From NCBI GenBank assembly GCA_938743325.2, contig OW568876.1:186001-250000 (forward strand): a DNA stretch of 64,000 nucleotides, in the 5' to 3' direction. The position numbers were made by a program, and so were the translations under genes. This document shows, piece by piece, positions 7,542 to 16,910 of this stretch (position 1 is the first letter of the stretch; each line of letters starts with the position of its first letter). The DNA is from Pycnococcus provasolii (taxonomy: Eukaryota; Chlorophyta; Pseudoscourfieldiophyceae; Pseudoscourfieldiales; Pycnococcaceae). The notes below the pieces were generated by a model. The model was given only the letters and a program-made list of their open reading frames with translations, was not told the DNA's origin and did no database searches.

Positions 7542-10076
7542 TTACAAGCCCTCGTACGGACTCAACCCGTTCGCATTCACGGCGTCGTCGTTCGCACCTT
7601 TCGCAATCAGGTAGTCGCCAAGCTCTGTGTGCCCGAGCGCGAAGCAGTAGTGCAGAGCCGTCTGGCCCTGCAAGTTGGCTGCATTCACATTCGCACCGCG
7701 GCGGAGAAGAGCCCTTGCCACCTTCTTGTGACCTGCTATGCAAGCCGCGATCAGAGGCGTATTCCCGTGATCGTCCGCCGTATCCACGTAAAGGCGTCCG
7801 GTGTCCACCTGCTCAGCCACGAACGAGTGGTCGCCCTCACGTACGTGGCGGAACATGTCAGCAAGAGAAGGCGACGCGACGCTCTCCGTGGATACGCGAA
7901 GATGAGCGAAGGATGCCGCGACGCTCTCCGCAGCCGGCGATGGCGCCGACTGCATCGCGCTGTACGCGGGCGCCGATGTGGGAACGGGGGCGGCAGCCAT
8001 CGGCTGCTGGTAATATGCCATCGGCTGCTGATAGTGGTATCCGTGCGCCGCCGCAACCATCATCGCGGGCGGCGGCGGTGCCGGCGGCGGTGCCGGCTGC
8101 ATGTGCGGATATGCAACGTACGCCATCTGAGGCGACGGCGGCGCAGTCGTGTACATGGGGTGCAATCCCGGCGCCATCGAGTACTGCGGTGCCGGTGCCA
8201 TCATAGGCTGCGTCATCGGCGGCTGTGCGTGAGCATACATGGCATGATGAGGTGGTTGAGCATGGACATGAGCATGAGCATGGGCATGAGCATGTGCATG
8301 TGCATAGGGGTGGTGAGGTTGAGGAGGATGTTGTGGCTGAGCGACGGCGGCAGGTGGTGGTTGCGGTGGTGGTTGCGGCGGCACCTGCGGCGGTGTCGTC
8401 GTCGCCGCCGTCATGGACCGAGCGGGTGGCTGTGTTGCCGATATGATGCCGCCGCGAGAGGGCGCGCGAGGTTTTGGTGTTGCCGCCGGCGACCTAGTTT
8501 CGGTAATCTCCGCACTAGATCGCAGCGAAGATGACCGCGATGCGCTCGGCGGCGCCGCCTCTGGGCAGCCAAAGCCGTGCTTGAGCTTTTCGCGGTATCG
8601 GTCGCGCATCACGCGGCGTCTCTCGCTCTTGCTCAACGCGCCCGCTCCGCCCGCACCCTCGCCTTCGGAAGCCTGGTTGGGTGACTCGCTCTCCGAAGAC
8701 TCCGTCGTCGTCGTCGTCGCGCCCGGGCTGGGGAGGCTGCGGCTGCTGACTAGTGGCGAAGTCACGCCGGCGGCTGTCGGCGAATGGATCGCGGGGGAAT
8801 GGGTGGTGGCGATTTGCGCCGCCGGCGGCGGCGGCGGTGGCGGCGTGTGAGGAACGGTTGACGGCGAGGATGATGTCGCAGGCAAGGAAGGCGACGGGGA
8901 AGGCGGCGGCCTCGTCTTGTCAGCTCGTGATGGCGACGGCTTGGCACGGGCGGGCGATGGGTACTTTGGCGGAGGAGTCGCCGCAGCGGGTGGTGGTGGT
9001 GGTGGTGGCCGCGACGGTTTCGGCGTGGCGACGGTGGCATCGACTTCCTCCTCGCTCAGGCTGGAAGTCGTCGCCTCGTCCTCCGATGCTGACTGCAGCA
9101 GTGCGGCATCCGACGCGCCGGACACGAACGCCTCGCCGTCGTCCGTTGCCTCGTTCCCCCGCGGCGTTGTCATTTCGCGCGGCGACATCCACGGCATTCG
9201 TGACGCCGACTTTGGCTTGGTGGACGGCGTCGGCGGTGTCGTCGTCCGCTGCGACTTCACTTTAGGCGGCGGCGGCGGCGTGGTTGGCGCGGCGGATGCG
9301 ACAGCCTCCAGCAGCGCGCGTGCTCGAGCTGCACCTGCCCTCACGTGCGCGGGTGAGCCGCCTGCGCTTGCGCCTGCGCTCTCCTCCTCGTCGTCCTCCG
9401 AGTGAAAGGCGAGGCTCACGTCGGAAACCTCAGACGTCTGGCTCGTGCTCGTCGTGCTAGGTCCGTCGGGCACCGCCGCGTCTGCAAACTCCTCGCTCGC
9501 CTCACGGTTGAGCGTCATTCTGGGCGAAAGTCCTATGGGCCTGTTTGCCTCCGCGAGCACGTACCTCGGCGTGGAGGCGTTGGACGAGTCGCCGTTTGCG
9601 TGCGTCGGCGCGTCACTGAACAGCCGCGTGGCGGATCCCATTGCGTCAACGAATCTCGGCACGGTTGGCGCGACGGCGGATCCTCCTAGCGACGACTTGC
9701 CAGACGACGACTTCGGCGCACCCGGTGGCCTGTTGTATGCAACGTCCGGCGAGCTTTCAAGCAGCGCGGAGCTTTCGAGTTCGTCCGCGGTCGCCCACCC
9801 TAAGTCTCGCGACTGGTCCGTGAGTCCGGTTTGTGAGGCGGCCGGCTGCTGTGAGGTTGTGTTATTTCTCTGTCCAGCGTGTAGAGAAGCGGCCGGCGGA
9901 GAAGCTCCAGAAGCTGCTGAAGTGGAGGTGGACTCCCAGGGAGGGAACCGCCGTGGACTCTGGAACGCCAAGGAAGGAGTTGAGGTCGAGTCATCCGTGC
10001 CGACATTGCCTCCGTTGGCCCTATAGGGACTACGACCACCACGGTGGTGGTTGTGGCTGCCACCCGGTGGGGCCAT
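7542..10076 (-). CDS. Ankyrin-repeat protein with long disordered Pro/Ser-rich region
   Basis: The ATG at 10076 (MAPPGGSHNHHRGG) is preferred over an upstream in-frame ATG at 10388, because the extra part crosses a GC-palindrome leader. The product is 844 residues. Residues 1-730 are low complexity: Ser/Thr/Pro/Ala, proline runs, acidic patches (DDEEESAG) and an alternating His-Ala segment near 595-620. The last 105 residues form about three ankyrin repeats (DDHGNTPLIAACIAGHKKVA, LQGQTALHYCFALGHTELGD). Ankyrin repeats bind other proteins; the partner is unknown. The leader has the repeated palindrome CCCGGGC about 30-60 nt upstream of the start. Confidence 0.75.
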   Translation of the reverse strand: MAPPGGSHNHHRGGRSPYRANGGNVGTDDSTSTPSLAFQSPRRFPPWESTSTSAASGASPPAASLHAGQRNNTTSQQPAASQTGLTDQSRDLGWATADELESSALLESSPDVAYNRPPGAPKSSSGKSSLGGSAVAPTVPRFVDAMGSATRLFSDAPTHANGDSSNASTPRYVLAEANRPIGLSPRMTLNREASEEFADAAVPDGPSTTSTSQTSEVSDVSLAFHSEDDEEESAGASAGGSPAHVRAGAARARALLEAVASAAPTTPPPPPKVKSQRTTTPPTPSTKPKSASRMPWMSPREMTTPRGNEATDDGEAFVSGASDAALLQSASEDEATTSSLSEEEVDATVATPKPSRPPPPPPPAAATPPPKYPSPARAKPSPSRADKTRPPPSPSPSLPATSSSPSTVPHTPPPPPPPAAQIATTHSPAIHSPTAAGVTSPLVSSRSLPSPGATTTTTESSESESPNQASEGEGAGGAGALSKSERRRVMRDRYREKLKHGFGCPEAAPPSASRSSSLRSSAEITETRSPAATPKPRAPSRGGIISATQPPARSMTAATTTPPQVPPQPPPQPPPAAVAQPQHPPQPHHPYAHAHAHAHAHAHVHAQPPHHAMYAHAQPPMTQPMMAPAPQYSMAPGLHPMYTTAPPSPQMAYVAYPHMQPAPPPAPPPPAMMVAAAHGYHYQQPMAYYQQPMAAAPVPTSAPAYSAMQSAPSPAAESVAASFAHLRVSTESVASPSLADMFRHVREGDHSFVAEQVDTGRLYVDTADDHGNTPLIAACIAGHKKVARALLRRGANVNAANLQGQTALHYCFALGHTELGDYLIAKGANDDAVNANGLSPYEGL

Positions 10077-10628
10077 GACAGAACCAAAAAGTGGGAATGG
10101 GAATGGCCCCGGGCAGCCCGGGCAGCCCGGAGAGAGAGACCCTCCCTTTCTACGTGGCGTGCGCGCAGGTCTTCCTTTCCCACCTACCCGGTAGGTGGTG
10201 TGTTGTGTTTGTACCACTACAAAATAAAATGCGCAATCGGCAAGGCAAGGCAAGGCGACGTCATCTTTTCCCTTAAGGCGCTTCTGATGCCCTCTGACCA
10301 CTGTTCTGATGAAGCAACCTGTTGTACCACTAAAGCTTGCAACACCCTGCTGTGATGAATAGAAGTATGTAAAGGTTTTAGCTCTCAATTTGACTTGCCT
10401 TTATGAATTTTAAACGAGGAAAAATAACTGGATCCAGATTCCAGATGAGCGCGAGTAACTCGCATGCAAGCTCTGTCAAAGCAGTGTCTGGCAAGGTCAC
10501 CCGAACAATTACCCTAACCCAGTAACCCTAACCCAGTACTGTAACCCTAACCCAGTAACCCTAACTGACCCTGACCGAATCCCCTAACCTCTCCCCCTCA
10601 TCCGCATCCGATTCCGCGTTCCGCATCC
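10077..10628. promoter_or_regulatory. Divergent promoter region with telomere-like array
   Basis: About 550 nt separate two divergent genes. Near the ankyrin gene lies GGGCAGCCCGGGCAGCCCGG (about 10108-10127). Near the plastid gene lies a degenerate CCCTAA array (10511-10566), with CCCTAA on the sense strand of the downstream gene. No additional gene is visible. Confidence 0.55.
10511..10566 (+). repeat. Interstitial telomere-like array (CCCTAA)
   Basis: At least five CCCTAA(C) units spaced by short GTA/CAGTA breaks. It ends 62 nt before the start codon at 10629. The opposite strand orientation, GGTTAGGGTTAGGG, occurs inside the ORF at 10730-10744, so the pair could base-pair across the start codon in the transcript. 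Confidence 0.85.
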
Positions 10629-11576
10629 ATGGCGCCGATCCTACTCCTAATGTCCCATAGAAATAGCTCCTTCGTGTCTGCTGCTCCTTGTGCTCGTGCT
10701 GTCACTCGTCACTCTCCCTGTCGTCAATCGGTTAGGGTTAGGGAGACTACTCTTCCTACTCGGTTAGGGAGGTGTTCGTTACTAGTAGGAGGGCGTTTAA
10801 GGCATGTAAGGTCTCATCAGCTCATCTCAAAAGCTGCAGCTCATAAAGACTCGTCAGACTCGTCATCGTCATCGTCATCGTCGTCAGGAGAGAATGGTGA
10901 TGATTCTTCGTCATCCTCACCAGCACTCAAGTTGCTCTGGTACCTGAGTGAAAGTCTTGGTAACGTCAAAGCGGCTGTTTTGAACGAACAGCCTGTGGTG
11001 GTGGGTGACTCCTCCTCTGCGTCGTCGTCGTCATCAACAACGCAGTCTTCACTGACATTCCAAGAAGCTCTGTCTATGATCCGTGAAGACTACAAACAAG
11101 ACTACTTTGTCACGGGACAAGGAAGCATGAAAGCGTACGTCGACACGTGTCGATTTGCTGACGACTTCTCGTCATTTCAAGGAGAAAATGCAGTCAACAG
11201 GTTCAAAACTAACGTACAGAACCTTGGGTCGCTGTGTGATGACGTCTCCATAGACTGGAACCTGTATGTGTCCGACGTCGACGTCACCAACGAAACGCCA
11301 CCGAAGATCGACGCCGACGCCGCTCCCAGCAGCATACGAAGCACGTGGCGCTTCAAAGCGACGCTGCGCCTGCCGTGGCGACCCATCTTGGCAGCCAAAG
11401 GGGGTACAGAACACGTCTTGTCTCCTGAAAACAACCGCGTGTGTGAGCATATAGAGCGGTGGGACAGCAAACCGGGGGACGTGATCGTCAACCTGCTTCG
11501 ACCAAGCAACGGAGACGAAACCACGATGAACACGTGGGAAAAAATCATGCTGGCAATCTACAAGGCTGTCAAGTGA
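10629..11576 (+). CDS. Plastid-targeted DUF2358-family protein
   Basis: A 315-residue protein. Residues 1-75 are Ser/Arg-rich and basic, as expected for a chloroplast transit peptide. Residues 75-140 contain long Ser runs. The conserved domain starts near residue 143 with FQEALSMIREDYKQDYFVTG, followed by DTCRFADDFSSFQGENAVNRFKTN and the C-terminal PGDVIVNLLRPS. This matches the DUF2358 family of plants and cyanobacteria, which has an NTF2-like fold and unknown activity. Part of the transit peptide (residues about 34-39) is encoded by telomere-like TTAGGG units. An upstream CCCTAA array forms its inverted partner. Family assignment is from motif memory. Confidence 0.8.
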   Translation: MAPILLLMSHRNSSFVSAAPCARAVTRHSPCRQSVRVRETTLPTRLGRCSLLVGGRLRHVRSHQLISKAAAHKDSSDSSSSSSSSSGENGDDSSSSSPALKLLWYLSESLGNVKAAVLNEQPVVVGDSSSASSSSSTTQSSLTFQEALSMIREDYKQDYFVTGQGSMKAYVDTCRFADDFSSFQGENAVNRFKTNVQNLGSLCDDVSIDWNLYVSDVDVTNETPPKIDADAAPSSIRSTWRFKATLRLPWRPILAAKGGTEHVLSPENNRVCEHIERWDSKPGDVIVNLLRPSNGDETTMNTWEKIMLAIYKAVK

Positions 11577-11604
11577 ATTGTGGAAAAAAAAGAGTTGTGT
11601 AACA

Positions 11605-14457
11605 CTACTGGCGATCGCCTCCACGGTCACCACGGTCACCACGGTCACCGCGGTCACCACCGCGGTCGCGGTCGCCGCGCCCTCGACCGCCGCCGCGTCC
11701 GCGTCCGCGTCCGCCGCGTCCGCCACGTCCACCACCACGTCCACCTCCGCGACCTCCGAAGTCGCCACCGCCGTGGTGTCCGTCGTCGTCGCCACCTCCG
11801 GCGCCAACGCCCACCGCTCGCTCGTTCGCGCCGACGACGCCCTCGAGCTTCTCCAGGAACACGCCAGCAAGACGCTGAAGCCTCGTAGCCTCGTGCCTCT
11901 CCACGACGAGGCACGCGCTGCGCGCGTCAAGGCTTCCCTGCAGCTCGTCACGAAGCACCATGCCCGCGACGATGCTGCGCACTTCCTTCTCCTCCATGGC
12001 GAAGCGCTCCGCAAGGAACGACAAAGCCAGCGAGCTGTACAAGTGACCGGAAGTGCACAAGAACGTTCGAAGCGCCTCGCGCTTGAACCGCGACTCGAGC
12101 ATGCTCAGCATGCGCTCCCTCTCCTTCTCGGGGAACAGTGTCCACACCGAGAGGCTGCACACGGTGCTGTGCGCCTTTTTCCAGTCGCTCTTCTGCAGTG
12201 CGTGCGCGCACGCGACAATGTGGTCGCGCACCGTCTCCGGAGGCCCGGTGAACGTGCTGCGGTTGTAGTTCTCAAGCAGTCTCCAGATGCTGCGAGCGTG
12301 CATCTTGCGGTTGCGGTGCATCGCCTCCGCCGCCGCGGACGCGCCGCCCGTGCTGTTGAGTGCCGCCATCGCGGGGATCTCCAGCAGCACCGCGGATATG
12401 TAGTGCACAGCCTCCAGCAGTTCCAGGTGGATGTGCGTGTGGAAAGGAAGCTGCCTCCTTCGCTCCATCCTCTCCTGCTCCGGATTCTTCTCGTACCGGC
12501 TCTGCGCGACGCCCTGCGCGAGCAGCTCGCGGATGCGGCCGCCGCTGTACAAGTCCGTGAGGCACGAGAAGCTCTCGCTGACCATGCCGCATCTAAAAGC
12601 GCACAGGCCCATCTGGGCCATCGTTCGGTTAAACAGCACCTGCGTTGAGATGTCCATGTGCCCGATACTCTCCTGCAGGTGAGACATCAGCATGAGGTCA
12701 CGCGCGGTGGAGAACTTGCCGAGCACGGACTTGTGGTAGATGTCGCACAGCATGGCACGAGCCTTGGTGCGATCGATGCCGTGCTTGTAGATGATGCGCG
12801 TGAGAGACGCGATGGCACCAACAAGGCTGTCCGCCATCTCAAAGTCGTCGGGGAACACGAGGAATGCCGGGTCATTCGCAGCCACCGGCGTCACGTTCAG
12901 CCACGCGCCATCCGCCGCGGCATCGCCTTCTGCATCACCCTGCTGTTCCTTCTGCAAACGCAGCTCCTCCTCTTTCTCAGCCTTCTCCTTCTTCTGCTTC
13001 TCGCGGATCGCGCCGACGTGCTTCACCGTCGCGTCGTACGTCGCCTCGCTCTTGTAGTACAGGTGCTCGAGCTGCCGAAGCGCGACGCGGCTCATGGCGG
13101 CGTGATTTCCGTTCTTTTGCAGGTACTTCGCGGTGCGGTCCGCGAGCACGAGCAGCGTGAGCTCGTCCTGCAGGCGATCCACGTACTCGTGCGTGTGAGG
13201 GTCGATCACCTGCAGCGACTTGAACAGCTCGTCGTCGCACCGCTCGGTGAAGGCGACGAGATTGCCGTAGACGCGAGCGGGCGCGCTGGCGTCGGACGTG
13301 TTGGACGTCGCCTGGATGCTAGATGTCTGCGCTGCCGCCTCCTTTGCCGCACCGCCGTCGTCGTTGGCATCCTCCTCGTCATCCGCGGGTGCCGGCGCCG
13401 CCGCCACGGCGGCAGGCCCCGTCGTCAGTCCGTCGTCCATGGTAATGTTGGGGTTCTTCTCGAGGATGTCGAGCGTGGTGAGCAGGTCGATCACGCACAG
13501 CTTCCACATCGCCACGGGCATGTGCGACGACATGGATGGCGTGACGTCGAACCGTGCGCTGATGACGTGCATGAGGCACTCCACCGTCTGCGCGGGAGTT
13601 GTCGCGACCGCGGCGATGAATTTGAGCTGGTCGACGAGCTCGACGCGGTCCGTTCCCTTCCTTCCTCGCGACAGGATCACCTCGCGAAGCTTCGCTTCCA
13701 CCATCTCGTATGTGATTTCCTCCGGCGGAACGTCGAACAGGCGCTTCTTTTTGTCATCCTTGCCCTTCGTCTCCTCTTCTCCCATCGCCGCGTCTTCCGT
13801 CATCTGCTCGTCTTCATCGTCGGACTCATCCTCATCCTCGTCCGTCTCCCACACGGGGTTCTCGCGGAATCGCTTCACCGCCTCTTCGTTGTCAGGCTCT
13901 CGGTTGTGCTTTTTGATCTTCTGCCTCATGCTGTTGAACGCCTTGGCGTTGGTGGACGACAGCTTCTTGCGCAGTTCCTTGTCTGCGAACGCCTCCTCGA
14001 CGTAGTCTTCCAGCTGCACGAGTATGCGGACGTACATGCGCGGCGGCGCGCTGGACGCGGTCATCGAGAGCTTGACTGTCCTTTCGAGCTGCTTGTTGAG
14101 TTTCTCGAAGAGCGTCAGCAGCGTGAGAAAGTCGTTGATTTTCATCTTGTTCCTGATCTCCTCGGTGGTTGCGCGCAGCTCCTCGTACCGCTTATCTTTC
14201 GCGGACTTGATGACCCGCCTCTCGTCGTCGGAGTCGCTGTCTGAGTCGGAGTCACCACCTTTCAGGAATCGCGCCGCACCTCCACCACCCGCACCGGCGT
14301 CGGAATCAGACGAAGACGACGAGTCAGAATCACCGGAATCGTCCGAGGAGGAGCCCGAGGAGGAGCCGGAGTCGGAGCCGGAGTCGGAGCCGGAGTCACT
14401 CTCATTTTCGTCGTCATCTTCTTCCGACGACGAGCCAGCCTCCCAGAACTTTGACAT
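11605..14457 (-). CDS. EIF3C: Eukaryotic translation initiation factor 3 subunit C
   Basis: A 950-residue eIF3c, close to the usual 850-930. The N-terminus is acidic and Ser-rich (residues 15-75), followed by the conserved KDKRYEELRATTEEIRNKMK (about 88-107). The central helical region and C-terminal PCI domain are present, including HTHIHLELLEAVHYISAVLLEIP and FLCTSGHLYSSLALSFLAERF (about 797-817). The protein ends in an unusual glycine-arginine tail (about 895-950) with RGG and GDRGD repeats, probably RNA binding. eIF3c is a core scaffold of the cytoplasmic 43S pre-initiation complex and contacts eIF1 and eIF5. The ATG at 14457 fits the family start (MSKFWEAGSSSEEDD). A 21-base C tract lies on the sense strand about 108 nt upstream. 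Confidence 0.97.
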   Translation of the reverse strand: MSKFWEAGSSSEEDDDENESDSGSDSGSDSGSSSGSSSDDSGDSDSSSSSDSDAGAGGGGAARFLKGGDSDSDSDSDDERRVIKSAKDKRYEELRATTEEIRNKMKINDFLTLLTLFEKLNKQLERTVKLSMTASSAPPRMYVRILVQLEDYVEEAFADKELRKKLSSTNAKAFNSMRQKIKKHNREPDNEEAVKRFRENPVWETDEDEDESDDEDEQMTEDAAMGEEETKGKDDKKKRLFDVPPEEITYEMVEAKLREVILSRGRKGTDRVELVDQLKFIAAVATTPAQTVECLMHVISARFDVTPSMSSHMPVAMWKLCVIDLLTTLDILEKNPNITMDDGLTTGPAAVAAAPAPADDEEDANDDGGAAKEAAAQTSSIQATSNTSDASAPARVYGNLVAFTERCDDELFKSLQVIDPHTHEYVDRLQDELTLLVLADRTAKYLQKNGNHAAMSRVALRQLEHLYYKSEATYDATVKHVGAIREKQKKEKAEKEEELRLQKEQQGDAEGDAAADGAWLNVTPVAANDPAFLVFPDDFEMADSLVGAIASLTRIIYKHGIDRTKARAMLCDIYHKSVLGKFSTARDLMLMSHLQESIGHMDISTQVLFNRTMAQMGLCAFRCGMVSESFSCLTDLYSGGRIRELLAQGVAQSRYEKNPEQERMERRRQLPFHTHIHLELLEAVHYISAVLLEIPAMAALNSTGGASAAAEAMHRNRKMHARSIWRLLENYNRSTFTGPPETVRDHIVACAHALQKSDWKKAHSTVCSLSVWTLFPEKERERMLSMLESRFKREALRTFLCTSGHLYSSLALSFLAERFAMEEKEVRSIVAGMVLRDELQGSLDARSACLVVERHEATRLQRLAGVFLEKLEGVVGANERAVGVGAGGGDDDGHHGGGDFGGRGGGRGGGRGGRGGRGRGRGGGRGRGDRDRGGDRGDRGDRGDRGGDRQ

Positions 14458-14564
14458 GTGTCTAGACTAGAACAATAAAACAAGAGCACAACAAGAAGAC
14501 ACCAGAGAGCGCCTGATTTCTTTCGCGCAATGGTGAGCAAGGTGGCGGCGGGATCGAACAACAC

Positions 14565-14585
14565 GGGGGGGGGGGGGGGGGGGGG
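14565..14585 (-). repeat. G/C homopolymer tract (21 nt) upstream of EIF3C
   Basis: Twenty-one consecutive G on the plus strand, hence C on the sense strand of EIF3C, 108-128 nt upstream of its ATG. Similar tracts occur at 4183-4203, 22770-22789 and 25916-25929, all C-sense relative to a nearby gene. Confidence 0.9.
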
Positions 14586-15821
14586 AGTGCCGGCCCGGGA
14601 GGGTTCCGAGGGGGTCACATGAACAAGGCCTTGGTCCCGGTCCCGGGGGGATACCGGTTTCGGGTCCCCTTGCTTGAGCTCCACCGTCGTAGAGGTCAAG
14701 TCTGTATCCCCTTCTTTAGGCAAATTCCCTCTCACAAAACCCTCCCTGGTCCTCCCCGTAGATTCAAGGGCTTTTAGAACTTCCCTTTTTGGGGCGTAGG
14801 GTTTCAAGTGAGAGTGGACCTTTTTGGCCAAATTTTTTTAGGGTGCCACCATCATAGCGCTTGTGTTTGCTATGGGCCCCATCCATCGCCGTCACCCTGA
14901 GAAGGTGCGTGGCTTGTTCGCTTGTCGTCATGATAGCTCGTACCTTTTAAGTACACGTTCCTCCTATCCTGTAAAGTATCGCGCAGGTCCAAAGGTCCAT
15001 TATTGTTGTCCATGTGACCATGTGTCCATGTCGTTGTCGTCCTCAAACACGTCCACGTCCATGATCGAGTCAATGAGGAGGGGGGGGAGCTCCGTCGGTC
15101 CGTCCTCCTCCTGCAGTAGGTGCAAACCCGCCTGCCCGGGTTGGGGCTACACCCTAGAACGTGTCCGAATTCGGGGGCAAGAAGGCGTTCCCCCAGCCGT
15201 GCACGCGTTGCGTAAAACTTCGAGCCTGGCACGAGCCCACGACAGTGCCGGGAGGCAGCGGCATGCGTGCGCGTTGCGCACGCCAGGATCCTTTTGCTCG
15301 ACGCTGTACGTGAATAGCTTCGGTTGCTTTGCGATCTGCTCATCTCGCACTCCCATGTGCGTTGCGTCAAGAAACGGAGTCCCTCGTACGTCGGCGTCCA
15401 CCCATCCGCCTCCCACGTCCACCTCCTCCTATCCGGCGGATTCGGACGACCGGCGGTGCCAAGGTAGTAGTAGCCGTCGTCGTCGTCGAGTATGTGCGCG
15501 TACTCACTCGCGATCCTAGTGTCTTCACGCTTCATGCTTCCGCGCGAAGCACTCGACGAGCTCGCTCGCAGACACCTTATCTGGCACGATTGATTGCACA
15601 CTTTATTTGCACTGCATGTTCGAGCGGGATCCCGAGGGGCTTCCCGCAGTTTCTCCTTTTATGGGAAATGGTGCAACGAGGTATCCCGGAATAGAGCGCA
15701 AACCACTTGTTTTGACCCCCGCGCCCCGACCGAGTGGGTGAAAATAAAGTGTACGGCACATATTCAGTTTTCACACAGTTAGTTCACTTCGCGATCACCA
15801 ATCAAATCATCCTTCCAATCA
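14586..15821. other. Intergenic region with CCCGGG motifs and a bipartite repeat
   Basis: About 1.2 kb. It contains clustered CCCGG(G) motifs at 14590-14660, a decayed minus-strand coding stretch (15005-15560), and just upstream of the hydrolase gene the palindrome CGGGATCCCG (15625-15634) followed after 38 nt by an 18-nt block shared with 61112-61129. No intact gene was seen. Confidence 0.5.
15005..15560 (-). pseudogene. Decayed coding stretch with stop and frameshifts
   Basis: The minus strand reads as protein-like in pieces. A first part (MKREDTRIASEYAHILDDDD, from about 15539) is followed in another frame by a part with GTPFLDATHMGVRDEQIAKQ (about 15390). That frame meets a TAG at 15147-15149, resumes as GQAGLHLLQEEDGPTEL, and needs a further one-base shift at the run of eight G (about 15079-15086) to continue as LLIDSIMDVDVFEDDNDMD. 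The pieces have ordinary amino-acid composition, unlike random GC-rich DNA. Either this is a dead gene or several small introns were missed. No family was recognised. Confidence 0.3.
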
Positions 15822-16826
15822 ATGGCGTCAACAACATCCTTGGCCCGGGTAACTTTGACGGTGCTTCTCGCCGTCATCACGCCATCGGCAGTGCTGCCCC
15901 TCTATCATCATCGTCATCATCATCATGATGGTGCTCCAGTAGGAGTGGTGGAAGCTCAGCCGCTCCCCGTCTCGTACTACTCGAACGGAAAGGGCGAGCC
16001 CAATTACACGTCCTCGCCACTACCCGAAGCGCTCAAAGCCATGCCGTACGCGTGCGACGATGACTGCGTATCCAAACTACGATTCAAGGCGTGGGAAATG
16101 CAAGGCAACTGCACGACGTGCGCATTTGCGTGGCCAGCGACGACGGTGATGGCGAATACGACGACGAGCGACATCATGGGAATTGTTCTCTACAACGGCG
16201 CATTCGTGGATCCGAGATCCTACAGCGTTCTCGCGAGCAAGCTCGCTTCGCGTGGTGTCAACGTGATCGTGCCCGTCTTCCCCAATGATTTGGCAACAGA
16301 CTGCAATGGGATGACGCTAGAAGCGGTCACGAACGCCTTCTTCCCCAACGTGACGGCTTGGATGGTCGCAGGTCATTCTTACGGCGCTGTAGGAGCGGGC
16401 TATGCTGCGGCAGCAACCTTGGTGTGTGGTGGCACAAGTCCGCGCGTCGTCGCGCTCGGCGTGATTGGCTCGTACATCAAGGACTTGCTTCAGTGTCCGG
16501 AAACGATCCCAGTGCCAAATTTCGAGGGAGATGACCACCTTCACGCTGCCGTCATTACAGGAAATCGTGATCTTTCGATGAATTTGACGAATTTTGTCGA
16601 CAACCTGAATCGGCTTCCCGTGCACACGACATTCACGAGCATCATAGGAGGCAATCATCAGCAATTTGGCAGCTACGATCCGAGTGGACGATCGCGCGAT
16701 ATTGATGGAAATGCGACGATCTCTCGTGACGCGCAGCTGAATGCGACCGCGGACGCGCTCGTGCGCACACTGCTGCATGCCACAAAGAACAACGACATTA
16801 GCCCTCGGTCTCTAGTCGACTGTTGA
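15822..16826 (+). CDS. Secreted alpha/beta hydrolase
   Basis: A 334-residue protein with a signal peptide (residues 1-27, hydrophobic VTLTVLLAVITPSAVLP), then a His run. The alpha/beta hydrolase fold shows GIVLYNGAFVDPRSYSVLASKLASRGVNVIVPVFPNDLA, the nucleophile elbow GHSYG near residue 185, and a likely catalytic His in GGNHQQFGSYD near 277. This pattern fits the Abhydrolase_5 family, which resembles dienelactone hydrolases. Several Asn-x-Thr/Ser sites suggest N-glycosylation. The substrate is unknown. The start at 15822 is favoured because the signal peptide follows directly. It is convergent with the CNT transporter. Confidence 0.8.
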   Translation: MASTTSLARVTLTVLLAVITPSAVLPLYHHRHHHHDGAPVGVVEAQPLPVSYYSNGKGEPNYTSSPLPEALKAMPYACDDDCVSKLRFKAWEMQGNCTTCAFAWPATTVMANTTTSDIMGIVLYNGAFVDPRSYSVLASKLASRGVNVIVPVFPNDLATDCNGMTLEAVTNAFFPNVTAWMVAGHSYGAVGAGYAAAATLVCGGTSPRVVALGVIGSYIKDLLQCPETIPVPNFEGDDHLHAAVITGNRDLSMNLTNFVDNLNRLPVHTTFTSIIGGNHQQFGSYDPSGRSRDIDGNATISRDAQLNATADALVRTLLHATKNNDISPRSLVDC

Positions 16827-16910
16827 GTGAACACTCAATAGTAATAGCGTAATAAATGATGATGAAAACAATAAATGTCGAGTTTTGTTGCAAATAAATA
16901 ACTTACATTA

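Noticed and set aside
12658-14244. 528-codon plus-strand ORF opposite EIF3C
   Set aside because: Pure antisense shadow of a certain gene.
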